Source: Spirochaetota bacterium | Lineage (GTDB): Bacteria > Spirochaetota > UBA4802 > UBA5550 | Length of the DNA stretch: 64,000 nt | Assembly: GCA_025457915.1 (NCBI GenBank) | Contig: JALOTL010000013.1 | Span: 1-64,000 of the forward strand | Reading direction: 5' to 3' | Shown here: piece by piece, positions 63,030 through 64,000 of the stretch | Layout of the letters: every line of letters starts with the position of its first letter | Position numbering within the stretch: position 1 is the stretch's first letter | Position numbers and translations under genes: made by a program | The notes under the pieces: generated by a model | What the model saw: the letters and a program-made list of their open reading frames with translations, nothing else | What the model was told of the DNA's origin: nothing | Databases searched by the model: none

Positions 63030-63461
63030 ATGAAAAAAGTCCTCGCCATTATACTACCGGCAGTTCTGTTGCTCGCCTCCTGCGGGTTTTTCAGGTCTAC
63101 AATAACCATCAACGACGCGCTCGCAGAAAAGGTAAAAATCGACGCATCCAAAAATCCGGCCCAGCAGTACGTCATCAAAGAGGACCTGAGCGATAAAAAC
63201 ATAAAGCTTAACGACGTGCTCGTAAAGCAGGTAACCCCCTCAACCAACATCGATTATGATTTTTGCATAATAACCGACGTTACGACCGAAAAAGGCCTGG
63301 TGGAGTGCTACATATACACCAGAAACGTAAACAAGGTATCCAAGCTTGATGTAGGAAAAACCAGGATAGACGTCATCGGTGAATTCGGAAGATTCTTCAC
63401 CCTTCTCGATGAATACTATACCAAGATCGAGATCGTTGAAGCCAAGATCATCATAAAATAA
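63030..63461 (+). CDS. Lipoprotein of unknown function, 143 aa
   Basis: A lipobox LASC puts the acylated cysteine at residue 18. The mature 126 residues are rich in Lys, Asp and beta-strands (KTRIDVIGEFGRFFTLLDEYYTKIEIVEAKIIIK at the end). No family recognised. A TTCCTAGGAGATTC site precedes the ATG. It has its own promoter and a palindrome upstream, so it is likely regulated apart from the sigma-factor unit. Confidence 0.75.
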   Translation: MKKVLAIILPAVLLLASCGFFRSTITINDALAEKVKIDASKNPAQQYVIKEDLSDKNIKLNDVLVKQVTPSTNIDYDFCIITDVTTEKGLVECYIYTRNVNKVSKLDVGKTRIDVIGEFGRFFTLLDEYYTKIEIVEAKIIIK

Positions 63462-63587
63462 GCTTGGGACATTTTTCTTGAAAAACTTAAACGCGCACGT
63501 AATAGCCTCACTCAATTAAGGGCGCGTCAAAACGCCGGGAAGGGTCCGGGTTTTTCCGGATGCACCCGGTTTCACACAGCCGGATTT

Positions 63588-64000
63588 ATGCCTAAAAAAA
63601 TTCTCTTCATACCAGTAAAATATTTCATTCCGGCGGCCCTGGCCGTAACGGCCGGAATCTCCGTCTATATATATTTTTCCGCCTTTCATGTATCTTACAG
63701 CAAAACTCACGAGGCCCGCGTGGAAAACCCCGTCAAGATAAAACGTGGAACATCAGGCATACCGGAAATCTCCGCGAAAACCCCGGAGGACGCTTACCTT
63801 GCCCTTGGATACCTCCACGCCAAGGACAGGTTCAACCTCATGGAATATTTCCGGGCCGCGGCAGGCGCGAGGTCCGAAAAACTGGTCGGGGAAGAATCGC
63901 GCATGATCGACAGGCTGTCCAATGCCGCCGGGTTTTCCAGAAAATCACAGGAACTGGTAAAACTGGTTCATGAACCATATCTGTCTTACCTGACATCCTA
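63588..64000 (+). CDS. Penicillin-acylase-family protein, N-terminal part
   Basis: The first 137 residues of a gene cut by the window end. A membrane-anchoring or signal segment (about 9-30) is followed by VKIKRGTSGIPEISAKTPEDAYLALGYLHAKDRFNLMEYFRAAAGARSEKLVGEE, the conserved start of the penicillin amidase alpha chain (Ntn hydrolase). The catalytic Ser at the beta-chain start lies beyond the window. The substrate is usually an N-acyl amide. The ATG at 63588 follows a GC-rich inverted region. Confidence 0.85.
   Translation, partial: MPKKILFIPVKYFIPAALAVTAGISVYIYFSAFHVSYSKTHEARVENPVKIKRGTSGIPEISAKTPEDAYLALGYLHAKDRFNLMEYFRAAAGARSEKLVGEESRMIDRLSNAAGFSRKSQELVKLVHEPYLSYLTS

Overview
The window reads as a contiguous piece of a medium-to-high-GC bacterial chromosome from a diderm, probably anaerobic bacterium. 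Lipoproteins, an MlaE-type permease and a penicillin-acylase-type protein point to an outer membrane. A tungsten-type aldehyde:ferredoxin oxidoreductase, a complete selenocysteine insertion set and several radical SAM enzymes point to anaerobic metabolism. The neighbourhood bactofilin / YaaR (DUF327) / holB / PSP1 (YaaT) / metG, the 7TM two-component sensor and the order rpsF-ssb-rpsR-DUF2232-rplI-dnaB would fit a spirochaete-like lineage. A deltaproteobacterium-like lineage cannot be excluded from sequence reading alone. Genes are dense, and most intergenic gaps are short and AT-rich.

Layout. 0.2-5.6 kb: a decayed DoxX gene, small secreted or lipoprotein genes, a secreted nuclease, cyclophilin and HtpX. 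5.9-9.3 kb: glnS directly followed by tRNA-Gln(CTG), MarC, and an SDR. 9.4-12.9 kb: a PEP-synthase-like phosphotransferase and a DUF7064/7065 (CrtC/AttH-like) protein. 12.9-13.7 kb: an AT-rich gene-poor stretch with palindromic repeats and a probable 33-residue small gene. 13.7-18.9 kb: the S6-SSB-S18-DUF2232-L9-DnaB-MlaE-PCMT operon. 19-25.6 kb: a minus-strand set for cell-surface glycans (GtrA, RmlD-like, UDP-galactopyranose-mutase-like, DUF2142, methyltransferase). 25.6-26.4 kb: a second repeat-filled gap. 26.4-34 kb: valS, CDF transporter, parA-parB. 34-39.5 kb: a minus-strand run of metallophosphoesterase, metG, PSP1, holB, YaaR and bactofilin. 39.6-44.4 kb: GNAT, idi, an orphan Thoeris ThsB-like TIR protein and a two-component pair. 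44.6-47.1 kb: a Nif11-like leader peptide gene divergent from a class I isoprenoid-synthase-like enzyme and a radical SAM/SPASM-like protein. 47-54 kb: GGDEF, tandem class II aldolase plus AOR, thiolase, SagB-like nitroreductase and small proteins. 54-59.6 kb: selC-selA-selB-coaX-BaiN-like operon on the minus strand. 59.7-64 kb: B12-binding radical SAM protein, ECF sigma/anti-sigma, a lipoprotein, and the start of a penicillin-acylase-family gene cut by the window end.

The most promising uncharacterised system is the 44.6-47.1 kb locus. It has a 70-residue peptide with a Nif11-type leader whose conserved double-Gly position reads Ala-Ala, followed by only four residues (AWPY). Across a divergent promoter lie an isoprenoid-synthase-fold enzyme and a radical SAM enzyme with a C-terminal Cys cluster. 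This looks like a tiny-core RiPP pathway, possibly involving a prenyl or terpenoid step. Other points worth checking are the promoter-backed 33-residue ORF at 13.0-13.1 kb, the four-Cys insertion in the aldolase beside AOR, the SDR/PEP-enzyme/DUF7065 trio, and a family of short palindromic repeats confined to two gaps.
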